Shown here: positions 7,669 through 16,572 of the stretch, in pieces | How the letters are laid out: each line of letters begins with the position of its first letter | Position numbering within the stretch: the stretch's first letter is position 1 | Position numbers and translations under genes: made by a program | Assembly (NCBI GenBank): GCA_963829485.1 | Contig: CAWHIK010000004.1 | Coordinates: forward strand, 62,001 to 126,000 | Direction: 5' to 3' | DNA from: JBGPQJ01 sp963829485 | Lineage (GTDB): Bacteria; Chloroflexota; Anaerolineae; Anaerolineales; Villigracilaceae | DNA: 64,000 bases | Notes under the pieces: model-generated | What the model saw: only the letters and a program-made list of their open reading frames with translations | The model's database searches: none | Told to the model about the DNA's origin: nothing

Positions 7669-8442
7669 TTATCCACCAGTTGGAAGTCTATCTTTCAACG
7701 TTCGATCCAGAATATCATCCTGTTGTTTATTGGTGTTTTTGACTTTTTTGGTCGTTGTTACATTTTTGTTGCTTTGTTTGTCAAGCGCTTCCTGCCAGGC
7801 TAATTCAAATGCAGTAGGTTCTGGCTGGGCTGGTTCTTCGTTAACGTAATCGATTTCCTGCTTCTGGGTTTTTCCACGCTTGTTCTTCGGTTTTCTTTCA
7901 GGCTTGGCTGATTCGACCGGCTCCTCCTTAACCTCGGGGGCTGGGGAGAGGGCTTTGATGCTGAGGCGAATCTGTTTCTTTTTCCGGTCGATGTCGATGA
8001 CCATCGCTTCCACTTCGTCGCCGACTTTGACCACATCGCCGGGAGTTTTGACGTACCCGTGCGTGAGCTCGCTGACGTGCACCATCCCGGGTCTTTCAGC
8101 GCCGAAATCGACGAATGCACCGTATGCCTCGATGCGCACGATTTTTCCTTTTACGATCATTTCCGGTTTCAGTTCTTTCCAGTCATGTTCCAGAGGTTGA
8201 ATCATCGTCAGCTCAACCCGATCGCCTTTCACACGACGAACCCAGACGTCAACAGTCTGCCCGGGCTTGAGGACATCATCGACTTTATTGACGGGATTCT
8301 TCTGGATCTGTGAAATGTGGATCACGCCTGGGAGATCGGTACCAATATCAATGATTGCCCCCGCGATAGTCGTTTTTACCACCTTGCCCGAAAAATGCTG
8401 CTTGGGTTTAATCGCGGTTTCCGCCGCGGTCTCATTGCTCAT
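7669..8442 (-). CDS. Protein with two S1 RNA-binding domains (RpsA-like)
   Basis: A 257-residue protein with two S1 OB-folds at about residues 17-80 (FSGKVVKTTIAGAIIDIG, PGVIHISQI) and 92-160 (VKGKIVRIEAYGAFVDFG, PGMVHVSELTHGY). A charged, Lys/Glu/Pro-rich C-terminal tail of about 90 residues is probably disordered. The architecture resembles the short ribosomal-protein-S1 homologues of Gram-positive bacteria and Chloroflexota, which bind single-stranded RNA in translation or RNA turnover. True S1 has four to six such domains, so it may be an S1-like accessory protein instead. It is a monocistronic minus-strand gene ending at a strong shared terminator. Confidence 0.85.
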   Translation of the reverse strand: MSNETAAETAIKPKQHFSGKVVKTTIAGAIIDIGTDLPGVIHISQIQKNPVNKVDDVLKPGQTVDVWVRRVKGDRVELTMIQPLEHDWKELKPEMIVKGKIVRIEAYGAFVDFGAERPGMVHVSELTHGYVKTPGDVVKVGDEVEAMVIDIDRKKKQIRLSIKALSPAPEVKEEPVESAKPERKPKNKRGKTQKQEIDYVNEEPAQPEPTAFELAWQEALDKQSNKNVTTTKKVKNTNKQQDDILDRTLKDRLPTGG

Positions 8443-8618
8443 GTGTTAGCTCCTGTATGCTGGTTATAATGCCGAACGTCGATTATACCTAGTTGACAAT
8501 CATTCGTCAACGTGGATTTCGTCACTGAACATTCATGAAGCTGGTACTTGTTTTGTGCAAAAGTTTTGGTTATTGTGTAAGCAGAAATTGTCGAAATCGG
8601 AAAAAACAATCCTGCGCT

Positions 8619-9097
8619 ATGTACAATTGTGACAATACAGACCGGAAGATTGTTGATCTCCTGATGGAAGACGGTCGGATGTCGGCATCCGAAATTGCCC
8701 GCCGCCTGGGTGGAAACCACTCGGAACGGGTTGTGCGATATCGCATTGAAAGAATGGTGAAAGAAGGTTTGATCTCACTTACGGCCGTGGTGAATCCCAA
8801 GGTGCTGGGGTATCCCATCGTAGCGGACGTTTGGCTTGAGTGCGAATCCGATTCCATCCTGAAGGTCGCTGAACTCTCTCCAAGTATGAAATGGTTAGTT
8901 ATGTAGCTTGTTCCATTGGCGAAACGGACGTCTCGGTTCAGATCATTGCCAGGGACGCGTCAGATGTCTACGCCTTCGTGACCGGTGTGATTGGCAAAGT
9001 CCCCGGAGTTCGAAAAACAACTACCTCGATCGTTCCAATAGTATTAAAGGACGTTTATCAATGGCGGATTCCAACCGGATCTGCCATGTCGCGATAG
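8619..9097 (+). CDS. Lrp/AsnC-family regulator (single-base frameshift near 8880)
   Basis: Two overlapping frames form one Lrp protein of about 158 residues. The N-terminal part (ATG 8619) has the AsnC-type winged helix: NTDRKIVDLLMEDGRMSASE, ARRLGG and ERVVRYRIERMVKEGLI. After a dinucleotide-repeat region (CTCTCTCC, near 8880) the frame changes and continues as the RAM ligand-binding/oligomerisation domain: YEMVSYVACSIGETDVSVQI and GVIGKVPGVRKTTTSIV. A two-base or one-base length error in the CT repeat explains the shift. Lrp proteins sense amino acids or their metabolites. Standing directly before a class III aminotransferase gene, this one probably controls the catabolic island. The in-frame ATG at 8535 is less likely as a start. 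Confidence 0.8.
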
Positions 9098-9128
9098 CCC
9101 GTAAATAATCTTGTTGAAAGGAGTAAAT

Positions 9129-10436
9129 ATGAACAACTTGCCCTTCGATCAAAGCCGGCAGTTGCAGAAGCGGGCTCAAGAGGTTGTACCGCTTGGTGTA
9201 AATTCCAATTTCCGCTATTGGGGGGAAGGTATCACACCCTATATGGCGAAAGCCAAGAATGGATACTTATGGGATGTCGATGGGAATAAATATATCGATT
9301 ATCGCCTCGCATTCGGACCGATCATCCTGGGGCATGCCTACGATGCTGTGAACGCCAAGGTCAGGGAGGAAATCGAATACGGCACCATGGCAGCGATGAC
9401 CACCGAGCTGGAGATCGAGGTCGCCGAAAAAATTGTGCGCATGTGCCCGGGCGTGGACATGGTCCGCTTTGCCTGCTCAGGGACCGAAGCCACCATGCAT
9501 GCCATCCGTGTGGCAAGAGCATTTACAGGCCGTGAACTCATCCTGAAATTTGAGGGAAATTATCACGGCTTTCATGACTACACTTTATGGTCGACATACG
9601 CCCCGGCGGAAGCATACGGGAACCAGCGTAATCCCATTCCGGTCCCGGCTTCATCAGGGATACCCCGGGTGTTGGGAGAAAAGTTGATCACCCTGGCGTT
9701 CAATGATGTGGAAAGTTTCGAGCGAGTGATGAAGAGCCGCGGTGATCAGATAGCTGCAGTTATCACAGAACCTTGCCAGGGAAATTGCGGTGCGATCCTA
9801 CCGGAGCCTAACTATCTGGAAACCATTCGAAAATTGTGCGATGAGCATGGTGTTGTGTTTATTCTTGATGAGGTAAAAACAGGTTTCCGTATCGCCAATG
9901 GAGGCGCGCAGGAATATTACAACATTAAACCCGACCTCGCGACCTATGCCAAGGCACTCGGTAATGGATATCCACTCGCTGCTTTTGGCGGGAAGTCGGA
10001 AATCATGGGGATCATCGGGCATGGCGTAGCGCAGGGAGGTACTTATAACAATAATAAACCCGGCGTAGCTGCAGCCTGGGCAACCCTGACCGTGTTGGAA
10101 AATGAACCGGTCATGAAAACCCTTGAGGAAAGAGGCGGCAAGCTGATGGATGGCATTTCCGACATTTTTACCGAAGCCGGGATCCAGCATTGTATGAACG
10201 GTTACCCTGCGATGTTCTCTTTCGCTGTAGGAGCAGAAAAGGTCACAGACCAAAGGCAATGGAATGAAACCGAGAAAGACTATTATCTTCGCCTTGTGGA
10301 AGCGTTGATCGAACGCGGGGTAATGCCTGACCATGATGCACGGGAGCCCTGGTTCCTTTGTTATGCCCATACCGAAAAAGATATCGATGACACATTGACT
10401 GCATTCAGCGAATCTGTCAAAACGGTCTCGCGGTAA
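9129..10436 (+). CDS. Class III PLP aminotransferase, glutamate-1-semialdehyde aminomutase-like
   Basis: A 435-residue enzyme starting at ATG 9129 behind AAGGAG (an in-frame TTG-type start at 9111 is weaker). It has the fold-type I layout: substrate-entry segment FRYWGEGITPYMAKAKNGY, the PLP-phosphate motif CSGTEATMHAIRVAR, the aspartate that pairs with the PLP nitrogen in FILDEVKTGFR, and the Schiff-base lysine in TYAKALGNGYP. It is closest in style to glutamate-1-semialdehyde 2,1-aminomutase, but no haem-synthesis genes are nearby and the neighbours are amine-catabolic, so a transaminase or aminomutase acting on an omega- or beta-amino acid is more likely. First enzyme of the island, 30 bases after the Lrp gene. 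Confidence 0.85.
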   Translation: MNNLPFDQSRQLQKRAQEVVPLGVNSNFRYWGEGITPYMAKAKNGYLWDVDGNKYIDYRLAFGPIILGHAYDAVNAKVREEIEYGTMAAMTTELEIEVAEKIVRMCPGVDMVRFACSGTEATMHAIRVARAFTGRELILKFEGNYHGFHDYTLWSTYAPAEAYGNQRNPIPVPASSGIPRVLGEKLITLAFNDVESFERVMKSRGDQIAAVITEPCQGNCGAILPEPNYLETIRKLCDEHGVVFILDEVKTGFRIANGGAQEYYNIKPDLATYAKALGNGYPLAAFGGKSEIMGIIGHGVAQGGTYNNNKPGVAAAWATLTVLENEPVMKTLEERGGKLMDGISDIFTEAGIQHCMNGYPAMFSFAVGAEKVTDQRQWNETEKDYYLRLVEALIERGVMPDHDAREPWFLCYAHTEKDIDDTLTAFSESVKTVSR

Positions 10437-10468
10437 TCCAGTTAGCAATTCCACTTACGGAGGTACTT

Positions 10469-11794
10469 TTGGCTGACCTTAATTCGCAAGAGATCGTTCA
10501 GATGAACCGCGAATACACTTTTTTTTCGTGGTCTGTTCAGGGACAAATTAACCCCATCCCGGTGGCAAAAGCCGAGGGAGTTTATTTTTGGGATACGGAT
10601 GGGAATCGGTATCTCGATTTTTCGTCCCAGTTGATGAATACGAATATCGGGCACCAGCATCCAAAGGTCGTAAAAGCCATCCAGGATCAGGCAGCCAAAT
10701 TAACCTTTGTCCACCCGGGAAACGCAACCGATGTCCGAGGTTTGTTGGGTAAAAAACTGGCCGAGGTAACCCCCGGAAATCTGAAGAAATCGTTTTTCAC
10801 CCTGGGCGGAGCTGAAGCCAACGAGAACGCGATCAAAATTGCGAGATTTTACACTGGACGGCACAAGATCCTTGCCCGTTACCGGTCATATCATGGAGCC
10901 ACGCACGGGTCGATTGCCTTGACCGGAGATTATCGCCGTTTAGCCGTCGAGCCAACGATGCCCGGAGGGGTCCATTTCCTGGACCCGTTCTGTTACCGAT
11001 GCCCTTTTGGGCAGAAAAAAGAAACCTGCAAGCGGGAATGTATATCCCACCTTGAAGAAGTGATCAGGTACGAAGGCGCGGATAAAATTGCAGCCATCAT
11101 CATGGAAGGGGTCGTTGGATCGAATGGCATCATCGTCCCGCCGGACGATTACTGGCCTCGGGTGAGAGAAATCTGCGACAGGCACAGCATCCTGTTGATT
11201 TCGGACGAGGTCATGAGCGGCTGGGGACGAACCGGTAAGTGGTTTGCGGTCGACAATTGGAACGTCGTCCCGGATATGATCACGACCGCCAAGGGAATCA
11301 CAAGCGGGTACGTGCCTCTCGGTGCAGTAATTGTCTCTGACAAGATAGCCCAGTTCTTTGATGATAAATACCTCTATGCAGGGTTGACATACAACGGTCA
11401 TGCCTTGGCCTGCGCAGCCGCTTTGGCAACGATCGATGTCTATTCTGACGATGGGCTCATTGAAAACGCTGCGACCCTGGGAAAATACCTGGGAGAAGCT
11501 TTGGAGGATATCAAGTCAAGACACGTATCTGTGGGAGATGTCCGTTATATCGGATTATTTTCAACGATCGAATTGGTGGCAAATCGTGGCACCAAGGAAA
11601 TATTTGCGCCATCTGTCATGGCGGACATGGGTAAATTCCTTCGCCAAAATGGATTATTCACATTTATCATGGCAAACAATATGGGGAGCATGGTCTTCGT
11701 TGTTCCTCCCCTTTGCATAAATCGAAAACAGCTTGATGAAGGATTGGAAATCGTAGAGAAAGCGCTAGAGAAGACTGACAAGCTGGCACAATAA
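10469..11794 (+). CDS. Class III aminotransferase (omega-amino acid:pyruvate type)
   Basis: A 441-residue PLP enzyme starting at TTG 10469, preceded by GGAGG. Motifs are GHQHPKVVKAIQDQA, the PLP-phosphate site FFTLGGAEANENAIKIAR, the aspartate in ISDEVMSGWGRTG, and the catalytic lysine in ITTAKGITSGYVPLG. An internal CxxCPFG segment with four Cys (FCYRCPFGQKKETCKREC) matches a subgroup of aspartate-aminotransferase-family proteins that includes taurine and omega-amino acid transaminases. It presumably transfers an amino group from a terminal amine or omega-amino acid to a keto acid, making a semialdehyde for the MMSDH encoded 20 bases downstream. The exact substrate cannot be read from sequence. 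Confidence 0.87.
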   Translation: MADLNSQEIVQMNREYTFFSWSVQGQINPIPVAKAEGVYFWDTDGNRYLDFSSQLMNTNIGHQHPKVVKAIQDQAAKLTFVHPGNATDVRGLLGKKLAEVTPGNLKKSFFTLGGAEANENAIKIARFYTGRHKILARYRSYHGATHGSIALTGDYRRLAVEPTMPGGVHFLDPFCYRCPFGQKKETCKRECISHLEEVIRYEGADKIAAIIMEGVVGSNGIIVPPDDYWPRVREICDRHSILLISDEVMSGWGRTGKWFAVDNWNVVPDMITTAKGITSGYVPLGAVIVSDKIAQFFDDKYLYAGLTYNGHALACAAALATIDVYSDDGLIENAATLGKYLGEALEDIKSRHVSVGDVRYIGLFSTIELVANRGTKEIFAPSVMADMGKFLRQNGLFTFIMANNMGSMVFVVPPLCINRKQLDEGLEIVEKALEKTDKLAQ

Positions 11795-11814
11795 ATCCTA
11801 CAGAGTGAGAGATC

Positions 11815-13284
11815 ATGGAAAAAATCCTAAATTATATTAATGGCGAATGGGTTGAGCCAGTTGTTGCCGAATATGCGGACGTCTTAAATCCGGCGACTGG
11901 GGAGGTCATTGGCCGAACTCCTCTGTGCAAGAAAGCGGACGTGGATGCTGCAGCCAAAGCGGCCTCGGACGCATATCCAGCCTGGCGCCGGATGCCCGCC
12001 CAGGAGAGAGTCCAGTACCTATTCAAGCTGCGCGACCTAATGAAAAACAATATGGATATGATCGCCCGGCTTATCACGAATGAATGCGGGAAGACATTCG
12101 ATGAATCCAAGGCGGAAATGGTCAGGGCGATCGAGAACGTGGAGGTAGCCTGCGGAATCCCCATGATGTCGAAGGGGGAGATCAGCGAAGACATCGCGCC
12201 GGGCATCGATGAGATCATGCTGCGTCAGCCTGTGGGGGTATGTGCAACAATAGCACCTTTTAACTTCCCTGGAATGATTCCCTTCTGGTACCTGCCATAT
12301 GCCCTGGCGTGCGGGAACACCTACATCGTGAAGCCATCCGAAAAAGTCCCGATGACCATGCAGTTCATATTCAAGCTGATCGAGCAGGTAGGGTTACCCA
12401 AGGGAGTGATCAACCTGGTGAATGGATCCAAGGATGCAGTGGATGCCATTTTGGATCATCCGGAGATCCGGGCGATCACGTTTGTCGGTTCATCGAATGT
12501 AGCAAAATATATCTATAGCCGCGCCTCAGCCAACGGCAAGCGAGTCCAGGCTCAGGGCGGGGCAAAGAATCCGGTAGTGGTGTTGCCCGATGCGGATATG
12601 GAAATGGCGGTCAAGATCATCGCAGATTCGGCCTTTGGCTGCGCCGGCCAGCGATGCCTGGCAGTGTCGTGGGCGGTGACCGTAGGGGAGGCTCGAAACG
12701 AATTCAACGAAGCCATCTGTGATGCGGCAGCCTCCCGCAAGGTCGGCTATGGACTCGACGAAGGCATCCAGATGGGAGCGGTCATCAGCCAGCAGAGCAA
12801 GGCGCGCATCGAGCAGCTGATCGGACTAGGGGGTGCCCAGGGGGCTTCCATTCCGGTGGACGGACGCGGCACGGTGATCAAAGGCTATGAAGGCGGAACT
12901 TTTGTTCGCCCCACCATCCTGATGGATATGAAACCGGGAAGCGAAATATGGAAGACAGAGATCTTTGGTCCCGTGCTGGGGCTGATGCATGTCAATACGA
13001 TCGATGAGGCCATTGCACTGGCGAACAGCCAGGCGTATGGCAATCAGGCCAGCCTTTTCACTTCAAGCGGATCAGCGGCGCGAAAATTCCGATATGAGGT
13101 GGATGCCGGGAATATCGGGATCAACATCGGTGTGGCTGCTCCGATGGCTTTCTTCCCTTTCTCGGGCTGGAAGGAATCGTTTTTTGGTGATTTACACGGT
13201 CAAGGCATGGACGCGGTCGAGTTCTTCACTCAGAAGAAGGTCGTGGTCGAGCGATGGCCAAAAGAGTGGACGAGAAAATTCTAG
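11815..13284 (+). CDS. mmsA: CoA-acylating methylmalonate-semialdehyde dehydrogenase
   Basis: A 489-residue aldehyde dehydrogenase of the MMSDH/IolA group. It oxidises methylmalonate or malonate semialdehyde with NAD and CoA to propionyl-CoA or acetyl-CoA with loss of CO2. Diagnostic features are the N-terminal FINGEW-like opening (YINGEWVEP), the Asn in PFNFPGMIPFWYLPYALACG, the QGGAKNPVVVLPDAD motif that replaces the general-base Glu region of other ALDHs, and the catalytic Cys in GCAGQRCLAVS. This fits disposal of semialdehydes made from beta-alanine or 3-aminoisobutyrate by the adjacent aminotransferases. It is likely in one operon with the two upstream genes (gaps of about 20-30 bases). 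Confidence 0.92.
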   Translation: MEKILNYINGEWVEPVVAEYADVLNPATGEVIGRTPLCKKADVDAAAKAASDAYPAWRRMPAQERVQYLFKLRDLMKNNMDMIARLITNECGKTFDESKAEMVRAIENVEVACGIPMMSKGEISEDIAPGIDEIMLRQPVGVCATIAPFNFPGMIPFWYLPYALACGNTYIVKPSEKVPMTMQFIFKLIEQVGLPKGVINLVNGSKDAVDAILDHPEIRAITFVGSSNVAKYIYSRASANGKRVQAQGGAKNPVVVLPDADMEMAVKIIADSAFGCAGQRCLAVSWAVTVGEARNEFNEAICDAAASRKVGYGLDEGIQMGAVISQQSKARIEQLIGLGGAQGASIPVDGRGTVIKGYEGGTFVRPTILMDMKPGSEIWKTEIFGPVLGLMHVNTIDEAIALANSQAYGNQASLFTSSGSAARKFRYEVDAGNIGINIGVAAPMAFFPFSGWKESFFGDLHGQGMDAVEFFTQKKVVVERWPKEWTRKF

Positions 13285-13289
13285 GTATC

Positions 13290-13351
13290 AAGACCTTGGG
13301 CGTGAATAGAAGCCAGCAAGGTCTTAATTATCCACCCGTTTGAAGAACGGG
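13290..13351 (+). other. Two RNA hairpins between mmsA and the symporter gene
   Basis: AAGACCTT (13290-13297) can pair with AAGGTCTT (13318-13325), and CCCGTT (13335-13340) with AACGGG (13346-13351) around a five-base loop just before the symporter ribosome site. Neither has a T-tract, so they are more likely processing or stability elements than terminators. Confidence 0.4.
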
Positions 13352-13378
13352 AGAATTCATTCAAAAGGAGAGTGTTGC

Positions 13379-15013
13379 ATGGATCTTGAAGGCTATCCTT
13401 ATGTCTGGCTCATCGTCACTTTCATTGTGGGCTTTTTCCTGGTCCGTATGGGAGTTGGCATCTGGGCTTCCCGAAAAGTCTCAAATGCAGCGGATTACAT
13501 CGTTGCCGGCCGAAGGCTACCGGTCTACATCGTAGCCGCATCGGTCATGGCAACCTGGTTTGCAGCCGAGACCCTTATGGGCGCGTCTTCAACAGGTTAC
13601 CAGTACGGATTCCAAGGAGTCATCTTCGATCCGTTTGGTGCGGCATTGTGTCTTTTCTTATCAGGCTTTTTCTTCACACGACTGATGCGACGCGCCCGCT
13701 ACCTGACCGTTGTCGATTTCTTTGAGCGCCGCTTCGGTAAATCCATGACCGTCCTGGCTTCCCTTTGCCAATTAATGACCTACTTCGTCTGGACAGGTGC
13801 ACAAATGGTGGCTGCAGGGACAATAGTAAACGCATTGTTCCCCTCTGTGCCGATCGAGGTTGGCATGATCATCGTCGCTGTTTGGGTTACAGGCTATACC
13901 ATGCTGGGCGGTATGCTGGCGGATACTTTGCTCGATTTCATCCAGATGTTTTTCACCGCTGGAGGAATGTTGTTGATCTTCCTTGCTGTGCTTAACCAAG
14001 TCGGCGGCTGGGATGCGATGACCAATATCTCCTCCACCATGTATAACCCAAAACCATTCACCCTGCTCCCGGATATGCAGGGTGAGGCCGGCTATCTGGG
14101 CTACTTCGGTGCAAATGGCTGGATGTACTGGGCTGCAGCCTGGATGGCAATTGGCCTGGGCTCGGTTCCGACCCAGGACCTGTTTCAGCGATCCATGTCA
14201 GCCCGCAATGAATCGACGGCTGTGTGGGGAACCTATTTTGCAGGTGCATTGTATCTATTCTTCGGTATCATGTCGCCGCTGATCGGCATCATGATGTTCT
14301 CGCTCAACCCTGCATTGGAAAATCCTGATGGTGTCCTGGTTCACGCGGCAATAACTTATGTCCCACCCGTGCTGACCGCTCTATTCATGGCGTCATTGGC
14401 CTCAGCTTTGATGAGCACTTCCGATAGCTCGCTTTTAGCAGGCGCTTCGATAGTTACTCAAAACCTATTTCCAGTTTTTGGCAAGAAGCTCGATGCAAAG
14501 AGCGAAGTCAAATGGACGCGTATCATGGTCGGCATAAACGGTTTCATCGGAATCGTGGTCGCAGTCTCTGCCGCTGTGATCTATGAGCTCGGCGTGGTGG
14601 CATGGACGCTACTCTTGGTGGGATTGTTTGTGCCCTTCGCCTTTGGGATGTACTGGAAAAAAGCCAACCGTTATGGGGCTGTGGCTGCGGTGGTTGGCGG
14701 ATTTGTGAGCTGGGGCATCTTTACCTGGATGGCGTATAACATGGGTCTGGGCGGTGATGCCACCATCGTTGTCTGCGAGGGCGATGTGGATTGCGCCTTC
14801 TGGGATGCGGTCTATATTGCCTCCTTCTTGGCTTTCTTGGTTTCACTGGTTTCCATGGTGGTTTTCTCACTAGCCACCCAGAAACGAGATGTACCCATGC
14901 CGATTACCGATGTGGATGGCAAGGCGATGGACACCAATCCCTTCCATAATCTTGGAATAACCCCCATTAGAGATGCCTTGAGGAAATTACGTCCTGAAGA
15001 GTATGACCAATAA
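13379..15013 (+). CDS. Sodium:solute symporter (SSS family)
   Basis: A 544-residue integral membrane protein starting at ATG 13379 behind AAAGGAGAG. It shows about 13 hydrophobic segments with the SSS core signatures: ASRKVSNAADYIVAGRRLP after helix 1, ASVMATWFAAETLMGASSTG (the sodium-site region of helix 1'), GYTMLGGMLADTLLDFIQ, and SLASALMSTSDSSLLAGAS near residue 350, which holds Na2-site Ser/Thr residues. These carriers use the sodium gradient to take up amino acids, amines, sugars or pantothenate. Context suggests import of an amine or omega-amino acid degraded by the island enzymes. A small hairpin (15011-15031) follows the gene. Confidence 0.9.
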   Translation: MDLEGYPYVWLIVTFIVGFFLVRMGVGIWASRKVSNAADYIVAGRRLPVYIVAASVMATWFAAETLMGASSTGYQYGFQGVIFDPFGAALCLFLSGFFFTRLMRRARYLTVVDFFERRFGKSMTVLASLCQLMTYFVWTGAQMVAAGTIVNALFPSVPIEVGMIIVAVWVTGYTMLGGMLADTLLDFIQMFFTAGGMLLIFLAVLNQVGGWDAMTNISSTMYNPKPFTLLPDMQGEAGYLGYFGANGWMYWAAAWMAIGLGSVPTQDLFQRSMSARNESTAVWGTYFAGALYLFFGIMSPLIGIMMFSLNPALENPDGVLVHAAITYVPPVLTALFMASLASALMSTSDSSLLAGASIVTQNLFPVFGKKLDAKSEVKWTRIMVGINGFIGIVVAVSAAVIYELGVVAWTLLLVGLFVPFAFGMYWKKANRYGAVAAVVGGFVSWGIFTWMAYNMGLGGDATIVVCEGDVDCAFWDAVYIASFLAFLVSLVSMVVFSLATQKRDVPMPITDVDGKAMDTNPFHNLGITPIRDALRKLRPEEYDQ

Positions 15014-15064
15014 GTACCACGAAAGTACTTAATGACTTAATAAGGTTCTCAGAGAGGAGAGACA

Positions 15065-16429
15065 ATGCCACAGGATCTTAAATCAGCACAGGAATATGCA
15101 AAAAAATGGCTGGAGATTATCGAAAGGCCTGAACGCCCGCCGGAAGATGTCGGCAAGTGGATCATCGAAGAATCCATGAAGAACTTTGCCGAATACTTCA
15201 ATAAGGGGTGGCTTGATTATCGAAAATCGGTTACCCAGGCCGGGCAATGGGCGGCGACTGAATGGACGGGTCGAGGAGCCACATTTGAAGATGTTCTGGG
15301 CCGCAAATATATAGATTTTCTGGGTGGGTTTGGCATGATGGACCTGGGCTGGAGCCATCCCGAAGTCGTGGCAGCTGTCCAGGCCCAATTGCTGCGCACA
15401 CCCATGCCCAGCCAGGAATTGATCGATCCGCTGCGCGGGGTGCTGGCGCGAATTTTGGCGGATATCACGCCGGGTGACTTGAATACAAGTTGGTTTGCCG
15501 CAAGTGGGACCGAATCCATTGAAGGGGCAATCAAGTTTGCTAAAGTCTACACCAAGAAGCCGGCGTTTATTGTCGCAGTAAAAGCGTTCCATGGTAAGAC
15601 AATGGGCTCGCTTTCCATGATGGGTAAGGCCGACTACCGTGTTCCGCCAGGTGTGCTGTATGGAGGCCCGGTGTACCATGTTCCATTTGGGGATGCCGCG
15701 GCCGTGGAAAAACAGCTCGATATCTGCGACAAAATCGGCGTGGGCGTGGCAGGTGTTTTGATGGAACCCATCCAGGGCGAGGCGGGGGCAATAGTCCCGC
15801 CGGATGATTTCTGGCCGAGGATCAGAGAGGCGACCCGTAAATATGAAACGCTCTTGATCGCTGATGAGGTTCAGACTGGCCTTGGACGGACAGGCAAGCT
15901 GTGGGGCGTCGACCACTGGGGGGTTGTCCCGGATATCATGGCCGTGGCAAAATCTCTGGGTGGTGGTGTGATGCCCATTTGTGCAGTCTGCACCACTGCA
16001 GAGATCTTCCAGCCTTTTATGTACCCCAATCCATTCTTGCAAACCACAACAACGGGCGGTGGGGCGCTGGCCTGCTCGGCAGCCATCGCTGCGATTAACG
16101 TGACGGTGCGCGATAAGTTGTGGGATGTGGCCAGGGAAAAGGGTGACTATATCATGCCGAAGGTTAAAGAGCTGGCTGCCAAGTACCCGAAGGTCTATAA
16201 AGATGTGACCGGAAAAGGACTTCTGATTGGCCAGCATTTTCAGACACCTGAAATTGGAGGCCAGGTGGCAGCCGCCTTGTTTAAGCGCGGCGTCCTTGTG
16301 TCCGGGACATTAACGAATGCACTTTCCATCCGAATTGAGCCGCCACTGGTGATCACCTATGATGAGATCAACCAGGGGCTGGATGCTTTGAATGGCGCTG
16401 TCGAGGAAGTTGCGGCTTCAGTGCAGTAA
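15065..16429 (+). CDS. Putrescine aminotransferase-like class III aminotransferase
   Basis: A 454-residue PLP enzyme with an N-terminal extension of about 40 residues before the core, as in YgjG/PatA-type putrescine aminotransferases. Motifs are DFLGGFGMMDLGWSHPEVV, the PLP-phosphate site WFAASGTESIEGAIKFAK, AFHGKTMGSLSMMG, the aspartate in LLIADEVQTGLGRTG, and the Schiff-base lysine in MAVAKSLGGGVMP. YgjG transfers the terminal amino group of putrescine or cadaverine to 2-oxoglutarate, giving 4-aminobutanal. With a GABA-type transaminase at 22 kb and an AOR between them, a putrescine route is plausible. A ribosome site GAGAGGAGAG precedes the ATG. The gene closes the first half of the island at a strong terminator. 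Confidence 0.85.
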   Translation: MPQDLKSAQEYAKKWLEIIERPERPPEDVGKWIIEESMKNFAEYFNKGWLDYRKSVTQAGQWAATEWTGRGATFEDVLGRKYIDFLGGFGMMDLGWSHPEVVAAVQAQLLRTPMPSQELIDPLRGVLARILADITPGDLNTSWFAASGTESIEGAIKFAKVYTKKPAFIVAVKAFHGKTMGSLSMMGKADYRVPPGVLYGGPVYHVPFGDAAAVEKQLDICDKIGVGVAGVLMEPIQGEAGAIVPPDDFWPRIREATRKYETLLIADEVQTGLGRTGKLWGVDHWGVVPDIMAVAKSLGGGVMPICAVCTTAEIFQPFMYPNPFLQTTTTGGGALACSAAIAAINVTVRDKLWDVAREKGDYIMPKVKELAAKYPKVYKDVTGKGLLIGQHFQTPEIGGQVAAALFKRGVLVSGTLTNALSIRIEPPLVITYDEINQGLDALNGAVEEVAASVQ

Positions 16430-16438
16430 CCATGACAC

Positions 16439-16482
16439 GAGATTGGTGCTCGTTCTAGAGCGAGCACCAATCTCCTCTTTAA
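16439..16482 (+). terminator. Rho-independent terminator after the putrescine aminotransferase gene
   Basis: GAGATTGGTGCTCG (16439-16452) pairs perfectly with 16461-16474 around an eight-base loop and is followed by CCTCTTTAATTT. It ends the first transcription unit of the island. Confidence 0.8.
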
Positions 16483-16519
16483 TTTGTGACGATTCTTCAA
16501 AAAGACCACATTGATTTTG

Positions 16520-16566
16520 CGTAAAGCGCAAAAAATTATTGACATTTTACTAATCCGGTATAAAAT
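16520..16566 (+). promoter_or_regulatory. Promoter and inverted repeat of the second Lrp gene
   Basis: TTGACA (16539-16544) and TAAAAT (16561-16566) are 16 bases apart. The predicted transcription start falls at about 16573, on an ATG, so the mRNA may be leaderless. Just upstream, TTTTGCG and CGCAAAA form an inverted repeat with a five-base spacer, a candidate Lrp autoregulatory site. A related TTTTGTGCAAAA lies at about 8550, upstream of the first Lrp gene. Confidence 0.5.
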
Positions 16567-16572
16567 ATGATT

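Noticed and set aside
9129..10436. hemL (glutamate-1-semialdehyde aminomutase) for haem synthesis
   Set aside because: The fold matches, but no other tetrapyrrole gene is near and the context is amine catabolism, so no symbol was given.
15083..16237. A 384-codon open frame on the minus strand
   Set aside because: It lies wholly antisense to the putrescine-type aminotransferase gene, has a composition typical of a complementary frame (His, Cys, Arg rich) and shows no recognisable domain.
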